From NCBI RefSeq assembly GCF_022206305.1, contig NZ_JAKOIW010000002.1, forward strand, positions 248,001-312,000: a DNA stretch of 64,000 nucleotides. Reading direction: 5' to 3'. The notes beneath the pieces are model-generated. The model saw only the letters and a program-made list of their open reading frames with translations. It did no database searches and had not been told where the DNA came from. How positions within the stretch are numbered: position 1 is the first letter of the stretch; each line of letters opens with the position of its first letter. Below, in pieces: positions 1 through 9,244 of the stretch. A program made the translations under genes and the position numbers. Source of the stretch: Gordonia sp. 'Campus'. GTDB lineage: Bacteria; Actinomycetota; Actinomycetes; Mycobacteriales; Mycobacteriaceae.

Positions 1-134
1 CGATCCTGTCCGATCACGTCCTGATCGATGTCGGCGGGCGCACCGGGTCCCAGGCGATCGACGACGGGGTCGACCCCCGAGACGTGTGGATCGCCATCTG
101 CCGCGACTTCGACGTACCGCGCCATCGCTGGTGA
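1..134 (+). CDS. DUF3046 family protein, C-terminal part
   Basis: An open frame enters from the left edge and stops at TGA 132-134. The 43 visible residues contain GGRTGSQAIDDGVDPRDVW and end in VPRHRW, which is the conserved tail of the small DUF3046 proteins encoded just upstream of recA in actinobacteria. The family is normally about 65-80 residues, so the N-terminus lies outside the window. Its function is unknown. The position in front of recA supports the assignment. Confidence 0.75.
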   Translation, partial: ILSDHVLIDVGGRTGSQAIDDGVDPRDVWIAICRDFDVPRHRW

Positions 135-160
135 CGCGCGTCCGCGTGTCGCACTTGCCA

Positions 161-176
161 TCGAACAGGTGTTCGT
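161..176 (+). promoter_or_regulatory. LexA (SOS) box upstream of recA
   Basis: TCGAAC-AGGT-GTTCGT differs at one base from the mycobacterial/Gram-positive SOS consensus TCGAAC-N4-GTTCGA. It lies 172 bp before the recA start and should be bound by LexA, whose gene is at 19499-20203. Confidence 0.8.
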
Positions 177-239
177 TCATCCTGGTGCCAGACCGAACCA
201 TTCGATGGAACCAGACGGACCGCCCCTGCGTCTGAAGAG

Positions 240-262
240 TTGTCGGACCCACCGGCTACCTT
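240..262 (+). promoter_or_regulatory. RecA-NDp type (PafBC/ClpR) DNA-damage promoter of recA
   Basis: TTGTCGGAC, then 8 nt, then TACCTT matches the LexA-independent mycobacterial DNA-damage promoter pattern TTGTCRGTG-N8-TAnnnT, with the last two bases of the left block deviating. An ATG at 270 lies 7 nt after the -10 box and is in frame with recA, so a leaderless transcript could start there. The order LexA box, then this promoter, then recA recalls the two-promoter layout known for M. tuberculosis recA. Confidence 0.65.
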
Positions 263-332
263 TCACCACATGAACGCCCGGACCGCACAGACCGCCCGCC
301 GGAAACCCGGCCCGCAACCGAGGAGAACTGCC

Positions 333-1376
333 ATGGCACCCGCGCCCCAAGACCGTGAGAAGGCACTCGACCTGGCCCTCGCGCAGATCGACAAGAACTT
401 CGGCAAGGGCTCGGTGATGCGTCTGGGCGAGGAGACCCGTCAGCCCATCGAGATCATCCCGACCGGCTCGATCGCCCTGGATGTGGCCCTGGGCATCGGC
501 GGTCTGCCCCGCGGTCGCGTCGTCGAGATCTACGGCCCGGAATCCTCGGGTAAGACGACGGTCGCGCTGCACGCGGTCGCCAACGCCCAGGCGCTGGGCG
601 GCATCGCGGCGTTCATCGATGCCGAGCACGCGCTCGATCCCGACTACGCCGCCAAGCTCGGTGTCGACACCGACGCGCTGCTGGTGTCGCAGCCCGACAC
701 GGGTGAGCAGGCGCTGGAGATCGCGGACATGCTGATCCGGTCCGGTGCGCTCGACATCCTGGTCATCGACTCGGTTGCCGCGCTCGTCCCCAAGGCCGAG
801 ATCGAGGGCGAGATGGGCGACAGCCACGTCGGTCTGCAGGCCCGCCTGATGAGCCAGGCGCTGCGCAAGATGACCTCCGCGCTCAACCAGTCGAAGACCA
901 CCGCGATCTTCATCAACCAGCTGCGCGAGAAGATCGGCGTGATGTTCGGTTCGCCCGAGACCACCACCGGCGGTAAGGCGTTGAAGTTCTACTCGTCGGT
1001 GCGCCTGGACGTCCGGCGTATCGAGACCCTGAAGGACGGCACCGACGCGGTGGGCAACCGGACCCGCGTCAAGGTCGTCAAGAACAAGGTTGCCCCGCCC
1101 TTCAAGCAGGCCGAGTTCGACATCCTCTACGGCCAGGGCATCAGCAAGGAGGGGTCGCTGATCGACATGGGTGTAGCCGAAGGCTTCATCCGCAAGTCGG
1201 GATCGTGGTTCACCTACGAGGGCGATCAGCTCGGCCAGGGCAAGGAGAACGCCCGCAAGTTCCTCCTCGAGAACGTCGACATCCGCGACGAGATCGAGAA
1301 GAAGATCAAGGAGAAGCTCGGAATCGGAGCGACGGTCGATGCCGACGACATCGCCCCCGCCCCGGTGGAGTTCTGA
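333..1376 (+). CDS. recA: DNA recombinase RecA
   Basis: RecA forms ATP-dependent filaments on single-stranded DNA, carries out strand exchange and stimulates LexA self-cleavage. The 347-residue product shows the Walker A motif GPESSGKTT at about 68-76, the [15 protein letters not shown] segment, the Walker B-like [20 protein letters not shown] region and the L2 loop with [22 protein letters not shown]. Length is normal and no intein is present, unlike M. tuberculosis RecA. The ATG at 333 is chosen because AGGAG (321-325) precedes it and homologs begin near [12 protein letters not shown]. An in-frame ATG at 270 could give a 21-residue N-terminal extension. A LexA box and a RecA-NDp promoter lie upstream; recX follows. 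Confidence 0.97.
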   Translation: MAPAPQDREKALDLALAQIDKNFGKGSVMRLGEETRQPIEIIPTGSIALDVALGIGGLPRGRVVEIYGPESSGKTTVALHAVANAQALGGIAAFIDAEHALDPDYAAKLGVDTDALLVSQPDTGEQALEIADMLIRSGALDILVIDSVAALVPKAEIEGEMGDSHVGLQARLMSQALRKMTSALNQSKTTAIFINQLREKIGVMFGSPETTTGGKALKFYSSVRLDVRRIETLKDGTDAVGNRTRVKVVKNKVAPPFKQAEFDILYGQGISKEGSLIDMGVAEGFIRKSGSWFTYEGDQLGQGKENARKFLLENVDIRDEIEKKIKEKLGIGATVDADDIAPAPVEF

Positions 1377-1384
1377 GGCCGGTT

Positions 1385-1936
1385 TTGGGCGAGGCACCGG
1401 ACCCCGAGGAGACGCGGCCGCGTCGGGAGAAAGATCCCGAGCGGAAGGGACCCAGCGCATGGGACTCGGCACTGCGACTCCTCGGGGTTCGTGCGCGTTC
1501 ACGGCAGGAGATGCGTGACCGCTTGAACCGCAAGGGTTTCGACGCGGACACCGTCGACGAGGTGATGGAGCGGCTCGACCGCCACGGTCTGCTCGACGAC
1601 GAGGAGTTCGCGTCCGAGTGGGTCCGTTCCCGGCACCTCAACTCAGGGAAGGGACGCGTCGCGTTGCGGCACGAACTCCGGACCAAGGGAGTCGACGAGT
1701 CCGTGATCGCCGAGGCTCTCGCCGACATCGATCCCGCCGGCGAGCGCGAGATCGCAGCCGGACTGGTGGAGCGCAAACTGACCGCGTCCATGGCCGATCG
1801 GATCGCCGGTGACCGAGCAGAACGCGACAAGGCCATGCGGCGTCTCGTCGGAATGTTGGTGCGGCGCGGGTACTCCCAGTCGCTGGCGTTCGACGTGGTG
1901 GGTGAGGCGCTCAACGCGCTGCAGAGCAGCGGCTGA
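1385..1936 (+). CDS. recX: Regulatory protein RecX
   Basis: RecX binds RecA filaments and inhibits recombinase and ATPase activity. The product is about 183 residues, close to the 174 of M. tuberculosis RecX, and shows the family features WDSALRLLGVRARSRQEMRDRL and DRHGLLDDEEFASEWVRSR followed by a second and third three-helix repeat. The frame is open further upstream inside recA, but that part is low-quality Arg-rich translation. TTG at 1385 is preferred because a GAGG overlapping the recA stop precedes it. It lies 8 bp after recA and is probably cotranscribed. The exact start is uncertain. Confidence 0.88.
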   Translation: MGEAPDPEETRPRREKDPERKGPSAWDSALRLLGVRARSRQEMRDRLNRKGFDADTVDEVMERLDRHGLLDDEEFASEWVRSRHLNSGKGRVALRHELRTKGVDESVIAEALADIDPAGEREIAAGLVERKLTASMADRIAGDRAERDKAMRRLVGMLVRRGYSQSLAFDVVGEALNALQSSG

Positions 1937-1953
1937 GCACCCCACCTCCGGTA

Positions 1954-2844
1954 TCACCGTCCGGTCGGCAGATTCTCCGAAGCAGCGAGCTCGGTCGCCT
2001 CGGGATCGGCCGGCGGCGCCGACGACCGGCGTCCCTGGCGAAGTCGCCGCTCGAGAGCGGTGGCGAAGGTCGACAGACCGAAGTTGATGAGAATCATGAT
2101 GACCGCGACCACGATCAGCGCGGGGATGTAGTTTCCGTATCGCGAGGCCGACAGAAGTCCGCTCCGGACCACCTCGGAGTACCCGATGATGTAGCCCAGC
2201 GCGCTGTCCTTCAACGCCACGACCATCTGTGAGATGAGTGCGGGCATCATGGCCGTGATCGCCTGGGGGAGCAGAACGATGCGCATCATCTGGCTCTTGC
2301 GCAGGCCCAGCGCCATCGATGCCTCGGTCTGCCCCTTCGGTAGCGAGTTGATCCCCGAACGCAGGATCTCGGCCATCACCGAGGCGTTGTAGAGCGTCAG
2401 ACCGGTGACGACCGCGGCGAAGGCCAGCGCCGACGACGGGAAGATGCCGTAGATCGCGAAGAGGAACCAGGTGAACACCATCAGGATGAGTACCGGGATG
2501 GCGCGGAACACCTCGACGAACAACCCGGCGAGTGCGCGCACCCACCGATGGTCGGAGAGCCGCCCGATGCCGAGGACGGCCCCGAGGATCAGTGACAGCA
2601 CGATGGACACCGCTGCGGCGGAGAGGGTTCGCCACAATCCGGGCAGGATGTACCCGGTCCAGGTGCTCCAGGTGACGAAGGGTGACCACTTCTCGCCGGT
2701 GAACTGATCGTTGGCCGCCAGCACGGTGACGACATAGATCGCGATCGCGGCGAGGACGACGACGAACGCGACGGCCAGGAGCCGGTTGCGGGCGCGGGCG
2801 CGCGGACCGGGGGCGTCGTAGAGGACGGTTGCGTCAGCACTCAT
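1954..2844 (-). CDS. gluD: Glutamate-type ABC transporter permease GluD
   Basis: Inner-membrane permease of a polar amino acid (probably glutamate) importer. The 296-residue protein has an N-terminal membrane segment (about 22-44), a periplasmic stretch, and a HisM-type permease core ending in the EAA loop [23 protein letters not shown] charged tail ([10 protein letters not shown]...) follows the last helix. The ATG at 2844 overlaps the gluC stop (ATGA), indicating translational coupling. The order gluA-gluB-gluC-gluD matches the corynebacterial glutamate uptake operon. It converges on recX with only 17 bp between stops. Confidence 0.88.
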   Translation of the reverse strand: MSADATVLYDAPGPRARARNRLLAVAFVVVLAAIAIYVVTVLAANDQFTGEKWSPFVTWSTWTGYILPGLWRTLSAAAVSIVLSLILGAVLGIGRLSDHRWVRALAGLFVEVFRAIPVLILMVFTWFLFAIYGIFPSSALAFAAVVTGLTLYNASVMAEILRSGINSLPKGQTEASMALGLRKSQMMRIVLLPQAITAMMPALISQMVVALKDSALGYIIGYSEVVRSGLLSASRYGNYIPALIVVAVIMILINFGLSTFATALERRLRQGRRSSAPPADPEATELAASENLPTGR

Positions 2845-3518
2845 CGTTTGACCGCCAGTCGCTTGGCGAGGTAGCCGAAGACGGCGCCCTCGGTGAGGGT
2901 GATGATCATGAACCCGACCGCGATGACGCCGAAGATGACGAACAACTGATCGGAGAACGTCTCGATCTCGGTCTTCATCAGGGCCGCCGCCTCGGCGACG
3001 CCGATGACCGACGCCACGGTCGTGTTCTTGGTCAGCGCGATCAGGACGCTGCCGAGGGGTCCGATCACCGATCGGATGGCCTGCGGCAGCACGATGACGC
3101 CGAAGACCTGGGTGAACGACAGCCCGAGGGACCGTGCCGCCTCGGCCTGACCGAGTGGAACGGTGTTGAAGCCCGAGCGCAGGGTCTCGCACACGAAGGT
3201 CGAGGTGTAGAGGACGAACGCGAGCACCGCGAGCCAGAAGTTGTTCGACTCGATCGTCGGGGCGAACGTGAGACCGAGATTCTGGTAGAGGCCGATCGCG
3301 CAGAACAGCACCACGAGGGTGAGCGGTGTGTTGCGGACGATGTTCACGTAGACCTCGGCGAAGGCACGCATCACCGGAACCGGGGAGACGCGCATCCCGG
3401 CGAGGATCGTGCCCCAGACCAGCGAGCCGATGGCGGAGTAGAAGGTCAACTGGATGGTCACCCAGAAGGCGGGCCACAGCTCGGGGCCCATGCTCTCCCA
3501 CAGAGAGACGTCATTCAT
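2841..3518 (-). CDS. gluC: Glutamate-type ABC transporter permease GluC
   Basis: Second permease subunit of the amino acid importer, 225 residues, beginning [18 protein letters not shown], with the HisM-type membrane domain and the EAA loop [22 protein letters not shown] that contacts the ATPase GluA. The sequence [27 protein letters not shown] is typical of polar amino acid permeases. It sits 16 bp after gluB and overlaps gluD by 4 bp. GluC and GluD presumably form the heterodimeric channel. Confidence 0.9.
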   Translation of the reverse strand: MNDVSLWESMGPELWPAFWVTIQLTFYSAIGSLVWGTILAGMRVSPVPVMRAFAEVYVNIVRNTPLTLVVLFCAIGLYQNLGLTFAPTIESNNFWLAVLAFVLYTSTFVCETLRSGFNTVPLGQAEAARSLGLSFTQVFGVIVLPQAIRSVIGPLGSVLIALTKNTTVASVIGVAEAAALMKTEIETFSDQLFVIFGVIAVGFMIITLTEGAVFGYLAKRLAVKR

Positions 3519-3534
3519 CGGTTGTTCTCGTTCC

Positions 3535-4527
3535 TCACTGGAGCCCGGGCGGGCACGGCGTCGACGGTGAATCCAGGAACGTCAGGTCGCCGGGGTCGGG
3601 CCGGTAGGGGAATTTCGAATCCGGCCGGTCCGCACGGGCGATGATCTCGTCCACGTAGGGGTTGCCGAGGGCTTCGCGCAGCGCCGCGTTCCATGCGGAC
3701 TCCCCGTCGCCTGCGGGGGCGAGCATCGCGTCGAGAGCCTTGTTCACGGCGTCGACGGATGCGGTGTCGTCGAGGGCGAGCCCGACGCCGTATCGCTCGG
3801 TGGAGAACGGGCTTCCGGCGGTCTTCAGCGCGTCCTTGACACACGCGTCCTTCAGGTACGTCATCTCGACGAGCTTGAACTCGCCCTCCCAGAAGTTGGA
3901 GTACCCGGCGAGGATCGCTTCGTCGGTGGTCACGGCGTCGACCTTGTCGCGCCGCAGGGCCTCCACACAGGCCGAGTAGGAGTCGTACTCCTGGAGCTGC
4001 ACCGCGGGCAGCTGCGCCTTGACATTTTGGGCGGGGGTGGAGCCGGTGACCGAACAGAGCTTCTTGCCCTTGTCGAGATCGGCGAGCTCGTCGATGGTGT
4101 CGTCGTCGGCTCGGACCATGAGGCCCTGGTAGGTGACGAGATACGGGCCGCCGAAGGAGACCTTCTTCGATCGGGCCGCGTTGATGGAGTACGTGGCGGC
4201 GATCAGGTCGACCTCGCCGTTGTCGATCATCGCCTCACGTCGGGCCGAGGGCGTCTCCCGCCACGTGATCTCCGGGTGGGGGACGCCGAGCTCGTCGGCG
4301 ATGTGGTCGACGACATACCTCGACACCGAGGCGTCGAAGCCCTCGACGTTGCCGTCGGGTTCGTAGAGGCCGAGACCGGGCTGATCGAACTTGACCCCGA
4401 GCACGACCGATCCGTCACGGATCGAATCGATCAGGTTGCGGGGCTCGGTGCTTCCGCAGGCGGACAGGACGGTGGCGAGCAGCGCACCGACCGCGAGTAT
4501 CACACCGGTGGTGCGTACCTGTCTCAT
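3535..4527 (-). CDS. gluB: Glutamate-type substrate-binding lipoprotein GluB
   Basis: Extracytoplasmic solute-binding protein delivering amino acid to GluCD. The 330-residue precursor has a signal peptide with lipobox LSAC (Cys24), so the mature protein should be lipid-anchored outside the membrane. The body is a SBP_bac_3 fold: GVKFDQPGLGLYEPDGNVEGFD, then the second-lobe features VDLIAATYSINAARSKKVSFGGPYL and KKLCSVTGSTPAQN. The ATG at 4527 (MRQVRTTGV) is chosen over upstream in-frame codons because it gives a normal signal peptide. The gene sits between gluA (1 bp gap) and gluC. Substrate is inferred from family and operon order. Confidence 0.9.
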   Translation of the reverse strand: MRQVRTTGVILAVGALLATVLSACGSTEPRNLIDSIRDGSVVLGVKFDQPGLGLYEPDGNVEGFDASVSRYVVDHIADELGVPHPEITWRETPSARREAMIDNGEVDLIAATYSINAARSKKVSFGGPYLVTYQGLMVRADDDTIDELADLDKGKKLCSVTGSTPAQNVKAQLPAVQLQEYDSYSACVEALRRDKVDAVTTDEAILAGYSNFWEGEFKLVEMTYLKDACVKDALKTAGSPFSTERYGVGLALDDTASVDAVNKALDAMLAPAGDGESAWNAALREALGNPYVDEIIARADRPDSKFPYRPDPGDLTFLDSPSTPCPPGLQ

Positions 4528-4528
4528 G

Positions 4529-5302
4529 TCAGTGCCCCAGGATCTTGCCGAGGAAGTCACGGGCGCGATCCGTCTGCGGATTGTCGAAGAAGGTGTCCGG
4601 CTCTGAGTCCTCGATGATGGCGCCGTCGGCCATGAAGATGACCCGGTCGGCGGCCTTGCGGGCGAAGCCCATCTCGTGGGTGACGACCAGCATCGTCATG
4701 CCCTCCTTGGCGAGGGAGACCATGACGTCGAGCACCTCGTTGACCATCTCCGGGTCGAGCGCCGAGGTCGGTTCGTCGAACAGCATGATCTTCGGGTCCA
4801 TCGCCAGTGACCGGGCGATCGCCACCCGCTGTTGCTGCCCGCCCGAGAGCTGCGCCGGGTACTTGTCCTTCTGGCTGGCGATGCCGACGCGCTCGAGGAG
4901 TTCGAGTGCCCGCTTGGCGGCCTCGTCCTTCGACTTCTTGCGCACCTTGGTCGGCGCCAGCGTGACGTTCTCGAGAATCGTCTTGTGCGAGAACAAATTG
5001 AACGACTGGAAGACCATGCCGACGTCGGCGCGCAGCCGCGCGAGGTCCTTGCCCTCGGCGGGCAGTATCGCGCCCTCGACGAGGATCTCGCCGTCGTCGA
5101 TCGGCTCGAGCCGATTGATCGTGCGGCACAACGTGGACTTGCCCGATCCCGACGGTCCGAGGACCACGACGACCTGGCCCGCCGGCACCTCGAAGTCGAT
5201 GTCCTTCAGCACGTGCAGCGAGCCGAAGTACTTCTGCACCCCCCGCATCGCGATCATCGGCTGGGACCCGGGGTCCGCGGACTTGCTCGGCGAAATGGTC
5301 AT
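4529..5302 (-). CDS. gluA: Glutamate-type ABC transporter ATPase GluA
   Basis: Cytoplasmic ATP-hydrolysing subunit of the importer. In 257 residues it shows Walker [10 protein letters not shown] (about 49-57), the Q-loop in [10 protein letters not shown], the signature LSGGQQQR, Walker [15 protein letters not shown] and the switch His in VVTHEMGFA. It is the first gene of a four-gene minus-strand operon. The ATG at 5302 is supported by TAGGGT ending 6 nt upstream (5309-5314), suggesting a leaderless mRNA. It is divergent from miaB, 77 bp apart. Confidence 0.92.
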   Translation of the reverse strand: MTISPSKSADPGSQPMIAMRGVQKYFGSLHVLKDIDFEVPAGQVVVVLGPSGSGKSTLCRTINRLEPIDDGEILVEGAILPAEGKDLARLRADVGMVFQSFNLFSHKTILENVTLAPTKVRKKSKDEAAKRALELLERVGIASQKDKYPAQLSGGQQQRVAIARSLAMDPKIMLFDEPTSALDPEMVNEVLDVMVSLAKEGMTMLVVTHEMGFARKAADRVIFMADGAIIEDSEPDTFFDNPQTDRARDFLGKILGH

Positions 5303-5308
5303 TGGGAA

Positions 5309-5314
5309 ACCCTA
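5309..5314 (-). promoter_or_regulatory. -10 element of gluA, probably leaderless
   Basis: On the minus strand TAGGGT is followed by 6 nt and then the gluA ATG. This spacing places transcription initiation at or next to the start codon. No ribosome binding site is visible before the ATG. Confidence 0.55.
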
Positions 5315-5366
5315 TCCGCCGACCTGGATCCGGGTGACCTGTGGGAGTCGATTTGCCTGCGCCCCG

Positions 5367-5372
5367 TACCCT
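5367..5372 (+). promoter_or_regulatory. -10 element of miaB, probably leaderless
   Basis: TACCCT lies 7 nt before GTG 5380. The AGGAG next to the GTG is too close (no spacer) to act as a ribosome binding site for it, so a leaderless transcript beginning at the GTG is the simplest reading. Confidence 0.5.
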
Positions 5373-5379
5373 CATAGGA

Positions 5380-6927
5380 GTGAGTATCGAGTTGTCGGAT
5401 CGGCCTGAGCAGGCAGCACCCGCCGCCCGGCGTTACCAGGTACGGACCTACGGCTGCCAGATGAACGTCCACGATTCCGAACGCATCGCCGGCCTCCTCG
5501 AGGACGCGGGGTACGTCCGTGCCGCGGAGGGCGACGACGCCGATCTGGTCGTGTTCAACACGTGTGCGATCCGTGAGAACGCCGACAACAAGCTGTACGG
5601 CAATCTGTCGCATCTGGCCCCGGTCAAGTCGGACCGACCCGGGATGCAGATCGCGGTCGGTGGGTGCCTGGCGCAGAAGGACAAGGACACGGTGCTGTCG
5701 AAGGCGCCGTGGGTCGACGTCGTGTTCGGCACCCACAACATCGGGTCGTTGCCCGCACTGCTGGATCGGGCCCGCCACAACGACGCCGCGCAGGTGGAGA
5801 TCCTCGACGCCCTGGAACGGTTCCCGTCGAACCTGCCCGCCAAGCGTGACTCCGCGTACTCGGGTTGGGTGTCGGTCTCGGTCGGCTGCAACAACACGTG
5901 CACGTTCTGCATCGTGCCGTCGTTGCGTGGCAAAGAGGTCGACCGCCGGCCGGGCGAGGTGCTCGCCGAGGTGCAGGCACTCGTCGACCAGGGTGTCGTC
6001 GAGGTGACGCTGCTCGGCCAGAACGTCAACGCCTACGGCATGTCCTTCGCCGACCCGGACCAGCCCCGCAACCGGGGAGCCTTCGCCGAACTGCTGCGCG
6101 CGTGCGGCGACATCGAGGGACTGGAGCGGGTGCGGTTCACCTCGCCGCATCCGGCCGAGTTCACCGACGACGTCATCGAGGCGATGGCGCAGACCCCCAA
6201 CGTGTGCCCGCAGCTGCACATGCCCCTGCAGTCGGGCTCGGACCGCGTCTTGCGCGCGATGCGCCGCAGCTACCGGCAGTCGAAGTTCCTCGGCATCCTC
6301 GACAAGGTCCGCGAGGCGATGCCGCACGCGGCCATCACCACCGACATCATCGTCGGATTCCCGGGGGAGACCGAAGACGACTTCCAGGCCACCCTCGACG
6401 TCGTCGAACGGGCCCGGTTCTCCAGCGCGTTCACCTTCCAGTACTCGCCACGTCCCGGAACCCCCGCCGCCACGATGGCCGAGCAGGTGCCCGCCGAGGT
6501 CGTCGCCGACCGCTACCAGCGCCTCATCGCGCTGCAGGAGCGGATCTGCCTCGCCGAGAACGAGGCTCTGGTCGGCACCGAGGTGGAACTGCTCGTCGTC
6601 GCCGACGAGGGACGCAAGTCGGCGAAGACCCGGCGCATGACCGGCCGAGCTCGCGACGGCCGACTCGTGCATTTCGCGGCAGGGAACGCCGGTGGCATCC
6701 GTCCGGGCGATGTGGTGCACACCGTGCTCACCGACGCCGCTCCGCATCACCTGATCGCCGACGGCGGGATCATCACGCACCGTCGCACCCGCGCAGGCGA
6801 TGCACACGAACAGAGCCGTACCCCCACCACCGGGCCGGTCGGCGTCGGTCTCGGACTCCCCGCCGTGGGTGTCCCCGCGCCGCTGCCGACCGCGGACGCC
6901 GGTTGCGGCAGTGCGTGCGGTAACTGA
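5380..6927 (+). CDS. miaB: tRNA-2-methylthio-N6-dimethylallyladenosine synthase MiaB
   Basis: Radical SAM methylthiotransferase adding the methylthio group to i6A37 of tRNA; its i6A substrate is made by MiaA, encoded at 10045. The 515-residue protein has the UPF0004 domain with Cys in TYGCQMN, NTCAIRE and GGCLAQ (second 4Fe-4S cluster). The radical SAM motif is [13 protein letters not shown] near residue 175, followed by the [11 protein letters not shown] and [11 protein letters not shown] segments and a C-terminal TRAM domain. The C-terminus extends past TRAM into a Pro/Gly-rich tail ending GCGSACGN, with two extra Cys. Start is by the leaderless pattern; an upstream in-frame GTG at 5341 is less likely. 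Confidence 0.93.
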   Translation: MSIELSDRPEQAAPAARRYQVRTYGCQMNVHDSERIAGLLEDAGYVRAAEGDDADLVVFNTCAIRENADNKLYGNLSHLAPVKSDRPGMQIAVGGCLAQKDKDTVLSKAPWVDVVFGTHNIGSLPALLDRARHNDAAQVEILDALERFPSNLPAKRDSAYSGWVSVSVGCNNTCTFCIVPSLRGKEVDRRPGEVLAEVQALVDQGVVEVTLLGQNVNAYGMSFADPDQPRNRGAFAELLRACGDIEGLERVRFTSPHPAEFTDDVIEAMAQTPNVCPQLHMPLQSGSDRVLRAMRRSYRQSKFLGILDKVREAMPHAAITTDIIVGFPGETEDDFQATLDVVERARFSSAFTFQYSPRPGTPAATMAEQVPAEVVADRYQRLIALQERICLAENEALVGTEVELLVVADEGRKSAKTRRMTGRARDGRLVHFAAGNAGGIRPGDVVHTVLTDAAPHHLIADGGIITHRRTRAGDAHEQSRTPTTGPVGVGLGLPAVGVPAPLPTADAGCGSACGN

Positions 6928-6953
6928 CCACATCACGAAGTGAGGGGATGAGC

Positions 6954-7607
6954 ATGTCCGACACCACACCGGATCCGGGACGCTCGGCGTCCGGAGCCGA
7001 CTCCGACGGGTCGCCGGGATCCGCGGCCGACCAGTCGGCGTTCGAGCAGTACGAGGGCGACCTGCGCAAGGCCGAGCGCCGCGTGGCCGGCGAGATCGAC
7101 CCGGGTGCACGTGCCGTGGTGGTGGCGGTCGCCGTGGTGGTCGCGATGGTCTCGATGGTGTTGCCGCACACCGGATCCGTGACCGGTCTCGAGGTGTTGA
7201 CATTAGCCCCCGAGGCCGCAGCCGAGCGCGTGACCATCGTGTCGAAGATCTTCGTCTACCTCGTCACGATCTTCGGGATCGTGGTCTCGATGCTGGCCCT
7301 GCTGACCCGCCGCTGGGTCCTCGCGTGGATCGCGCTGTGCGGCTGCGCCATCGCGTGCGTGGCGGGAATGCTGGCCTGGTGGACACGCAACACCCCGGGT
7401 GTCGGCGGGGTCGAACCGCCGTCCGGTGTCGGCATCGGCCTCGTACTGGGGTGGATCTCGGTCTTCGTGCTGACCTTCCACTGGTCGCGGGTGGTCTGGG
7501 CCCGCAGCTCCTATCACCTGGCCGTCGAGGCCGAGCGTCGCCGGCAGGCCGCCGAACAGGACGCGTACGCGTCCGCGCTGTACCAGAAGAAGCCGCAACA
7601 GCCCTGA
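6954..7607 (+). CDS. Conserved membrane protein, Rv2732c type
   Basis: A 217-residue protein of unknown function directly after miaB, where M. tuberculosis has Rv2732c. An acidic, Ser/Asp-rich N-terminal region (about 1-40) and EQYEGDLRKAERRVAGEIDPGAR precede about four hydrophobic segments (for example AVVVAVAVVVAMVSMVLPHT). A cytoplasmic C-terminal helix AVEAERRRQAAEQDAYASAL follows. The second ATG (6954) is preferred over 6948 because GAGGGG at 6942-6947 then has a 6-nt spacer. Family identity rests on position and topology. Confidence 0.75.
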   Translation: MSDTTPDPGRSASGADSDGSPGSAADQSAFEQYEGDLRKAERRVAGEIDPGARAVVVAVAVVVAMVSMVLPHTGSVTGLEVLTLAPEAAAERVTIVSKIFVYLVTIFGIVVSMLALLTRRWVLAWIALCGCAIACVAGMLAWWTRNTPGVGGVEPPSGVGIGLVLGWISVFVLTFHWSRVVWARSSYHLAVEAERRRQAAEQDAYASALYQKKPQQP

Positions 7608-7649
7608 GCGGACTGTTGCGGCCGGTGCCGAGAGCTCGGCGGTCGTGCC

Positions 7650-9032
7650 TCAGCGGTCGGTGATCGCGTTCTCCGCGGCGTCGGCCCACTCGCGCCACTG
7701 TGCGGCCTGGTCGCGAAGCTTGGCCGCGTCGCGCTCCTTGCCTCGCTCGGCGGCCTTGCGGGCCTGATCCTCGAGTTGCGCCGCACGATCGGCGAACTGC
7801 GCCGCGCGCGCCATCGCCTCGGGATCGGTGCGCTGCCACTGCGCGTCCTCGGCGTCGCGGATGCGCTTCTCGAGAGCCCGTGCGCGTGCTTCGAGACTCT
7901 GCATCTGGTCGCGCGGCACCTTGCCGAGCTCATCCCACTGCTCGCGGAAGTTCCGGAACTCGCGACGGGCGGCCTCGAGGTCGGCGTTCGGATCGATGGA
8001 CTTCTCGGCGGCGTCGAGCAGGGCCACCTTGGCCGTCGCATTCGCCGCGAACTCGGCGTCGCGTTCGGAGGAGGCGGCGTTGCGGGCGCCGAAGAAGACG
8101 TCCTGAGCGGCCTTGAACCGCTGCCAGAGAGCCTCGTCGGTGTCGCGCGGGGCGCGACCGGCCGCCTTCCACTCGCCGAGCAGTTCGCGGAACTTCGCCG
8201 ACGTGGGACCCCAGTCGGTTGACCCGGAGAGTTCCTCGGCCCGCGCGATGAGGGCTTCCTTGCGCTCCTTCGCGCCGGCCCGCTCGCGGTCCAGCTCGGC
8301 GAAATGGGCGCCGCGCCTGCGGTTGAACGCGTCACGTGCCTTGGCGTACCTCTTCCACAGCGCGTCGTCGGTCTTGCGGTCGACACCCTTGATCGACTTC
8401 CACTCGTCGAGGATCTCCCGGAGTCGGTCGCCCGCACTCTTCCAGTTGGTCGCCTCGGCCCCGATCTGCTCGGCCTCGGCGGCCAGCACCTCCTTGCGCG
8501 CAATGGCGTCGGACCGGGTCTTCTCGCGCTCGGCCTTGATGGTCTCGGCCACCTCGTCGGCGCTGCCGACGATGGCCTCGAGCCTGCGCGCGAGCGCGGC
8601 GACATCACCGATCACGTGCGCGTTGGGCAGGTCGTCGAGCAGCTGCCTCGCCGCGCCCTGCGCCTTGCGCGGGTCGCCCGAGCGGGCGGACAGCCGCTCC
8701 TCGAGGATCTCGACCTCGGTGGCGAGGTCGTCGAACCGGCGACCGAAATGGGCCAGGCCTTCTTCGACGGTGCCCGCCTGCCACGACGCGATCTCCCGCT
8801 CGCCCTCGTCGGTCTTGAGCCAGACGACCCCGGCCTCGTCGATGCGCCCGTAGCGGTGCGGGTCGCCGGCGACGATGTGGGTCACGACCGGTTCGTGCGT
8901 GGCGCCCGGACGCGGGCCGGGTTTGGGACGCGGGCCGGGTTTGGGACCCGGACGGGGACCGGACTGGGCTGCAGGTGCCGGCTGAGGAGGAGTCGGCTGG
9001 GGGGCCGGTGACGGATCGGTGGGGTTGGTCAT
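7650..9032 (-). CDS. DUF349 domain protein (Rv2731 type)
   Basis: A 460-residue cytoplasmic protein with a Pro/Gly-rich head (residues about 5-45, [19 protein letters not shown]) followed by repeated DUF349 modules. These are seen as spaced repeats of the form [22 protein letters not shown], and the rest is strongly predicted coiled coil rich in Glu, Lys and Ala. The function is not established. In M. tuberculosis the homolog Rv2731 lies in the same place between the miaB block and miaA. It converges on the Rv2732c-type gene with 42 bp between stops. Confidence 0.82.
   Translation of the reverse strand: MTNPTDPSPAPQPTPPQPAPAAQSGPRPGPKPGPRPKPGPRPGATHEPVVTHIVAGDPHRYGRIDEAGVVWLKTDEGEREIASWQAGTVEEGLAHFGRRFDDLATEVEILEERLSARSGDPRKAQGAARQLLDDLPNAHVIGDVAALARRLEAIVGSADEVAETIKAEREKTRSDAIARKEVLAAEAEQIGAEATNWKSAGDRLREILDEWKSIKGVDRKTDDALWKRYAKARDAFNRRRGAHFAELDRERAGAKERKEALIARAEELSGSTDWGPTSAKFRELLGEWKAAGRAPRDTDEALWQRFKAAQDVFFGARNAASSERDAEFAANATAKVALLDAAEKSIDPNADLEAARREFRNFREQWDELGKVPRDQMQSLEARARALEKRIRDAEDAQWQRTDPEAMARAAQFADRAAQLEDQARKAAERGKERDAAKLRDQAAQWREWADAAENAITDR
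8911..8946 (-). repeat. 18-bp tandem duplication within the DUF349 gene
   Basis: Two perfect copies of an 18-bp unit (8911-8928 and 8929-8946) encode consecutive G-P-R/K-P-type hexapeptides in the Pro-rich N-terminal region. A third, diverged copy follows. It is in frame and probably arose by replication slippage. Confidence 0.8.
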
Positions 9033-9232
9033 CTGCTCGTGTCCTGCCGCTCAGTGGTGCCGCGCGTCACGGCTGCCGGTCGCTGGGTCGATTCTCGCCC
9101 GGCATCCTACGCGCGGGTGAGCGTCGACAGTACGGATCCATTCAAGCAGTTCAGGCCTGTCGATGTGGCGTGCACGCCGACTTGGCCGGTTCCGCCGCGG
9201 GTTCGCCCGACGTCGGTGCCGGGGGAGTCGAC

Positions 9233-9238
9233 TAGCGT
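9233..9238 (+). promoter_or_regulatory. -10 element before the Rv2728c-type gene
   Basis: TAGCGT ends 6 nt before GTG 9245. No Shine-Dalgarno sequence is visible, so a leaderless mRNA is likely. The rest of the 212-bp gap 9033-9244 between divergent genes holds nothing else recognisable. Confidence 0.5.
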
Positions 9239-9244
9239 CGTGGT

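Noticed and set aside
333-1376. Intein in RecA
   Set aside because: The reading frame is uninterrupted and of normal length; no splicing-domain motif is present.
177-1502. Long antisense open frame across recA (441 residues)
   Set aside because: High-GC shadow frame with low-complexity Arg/Asp/Gly composition and no domain, overlapping the entire recA gene.
6900-6960. MiaB C-terminal extension as a frameshifted fusion
   Set aside because: The Pro/Gly tail ending in GCGSACGN stays in frame with a normal stop, and the following gene has its own ribosome binding site.
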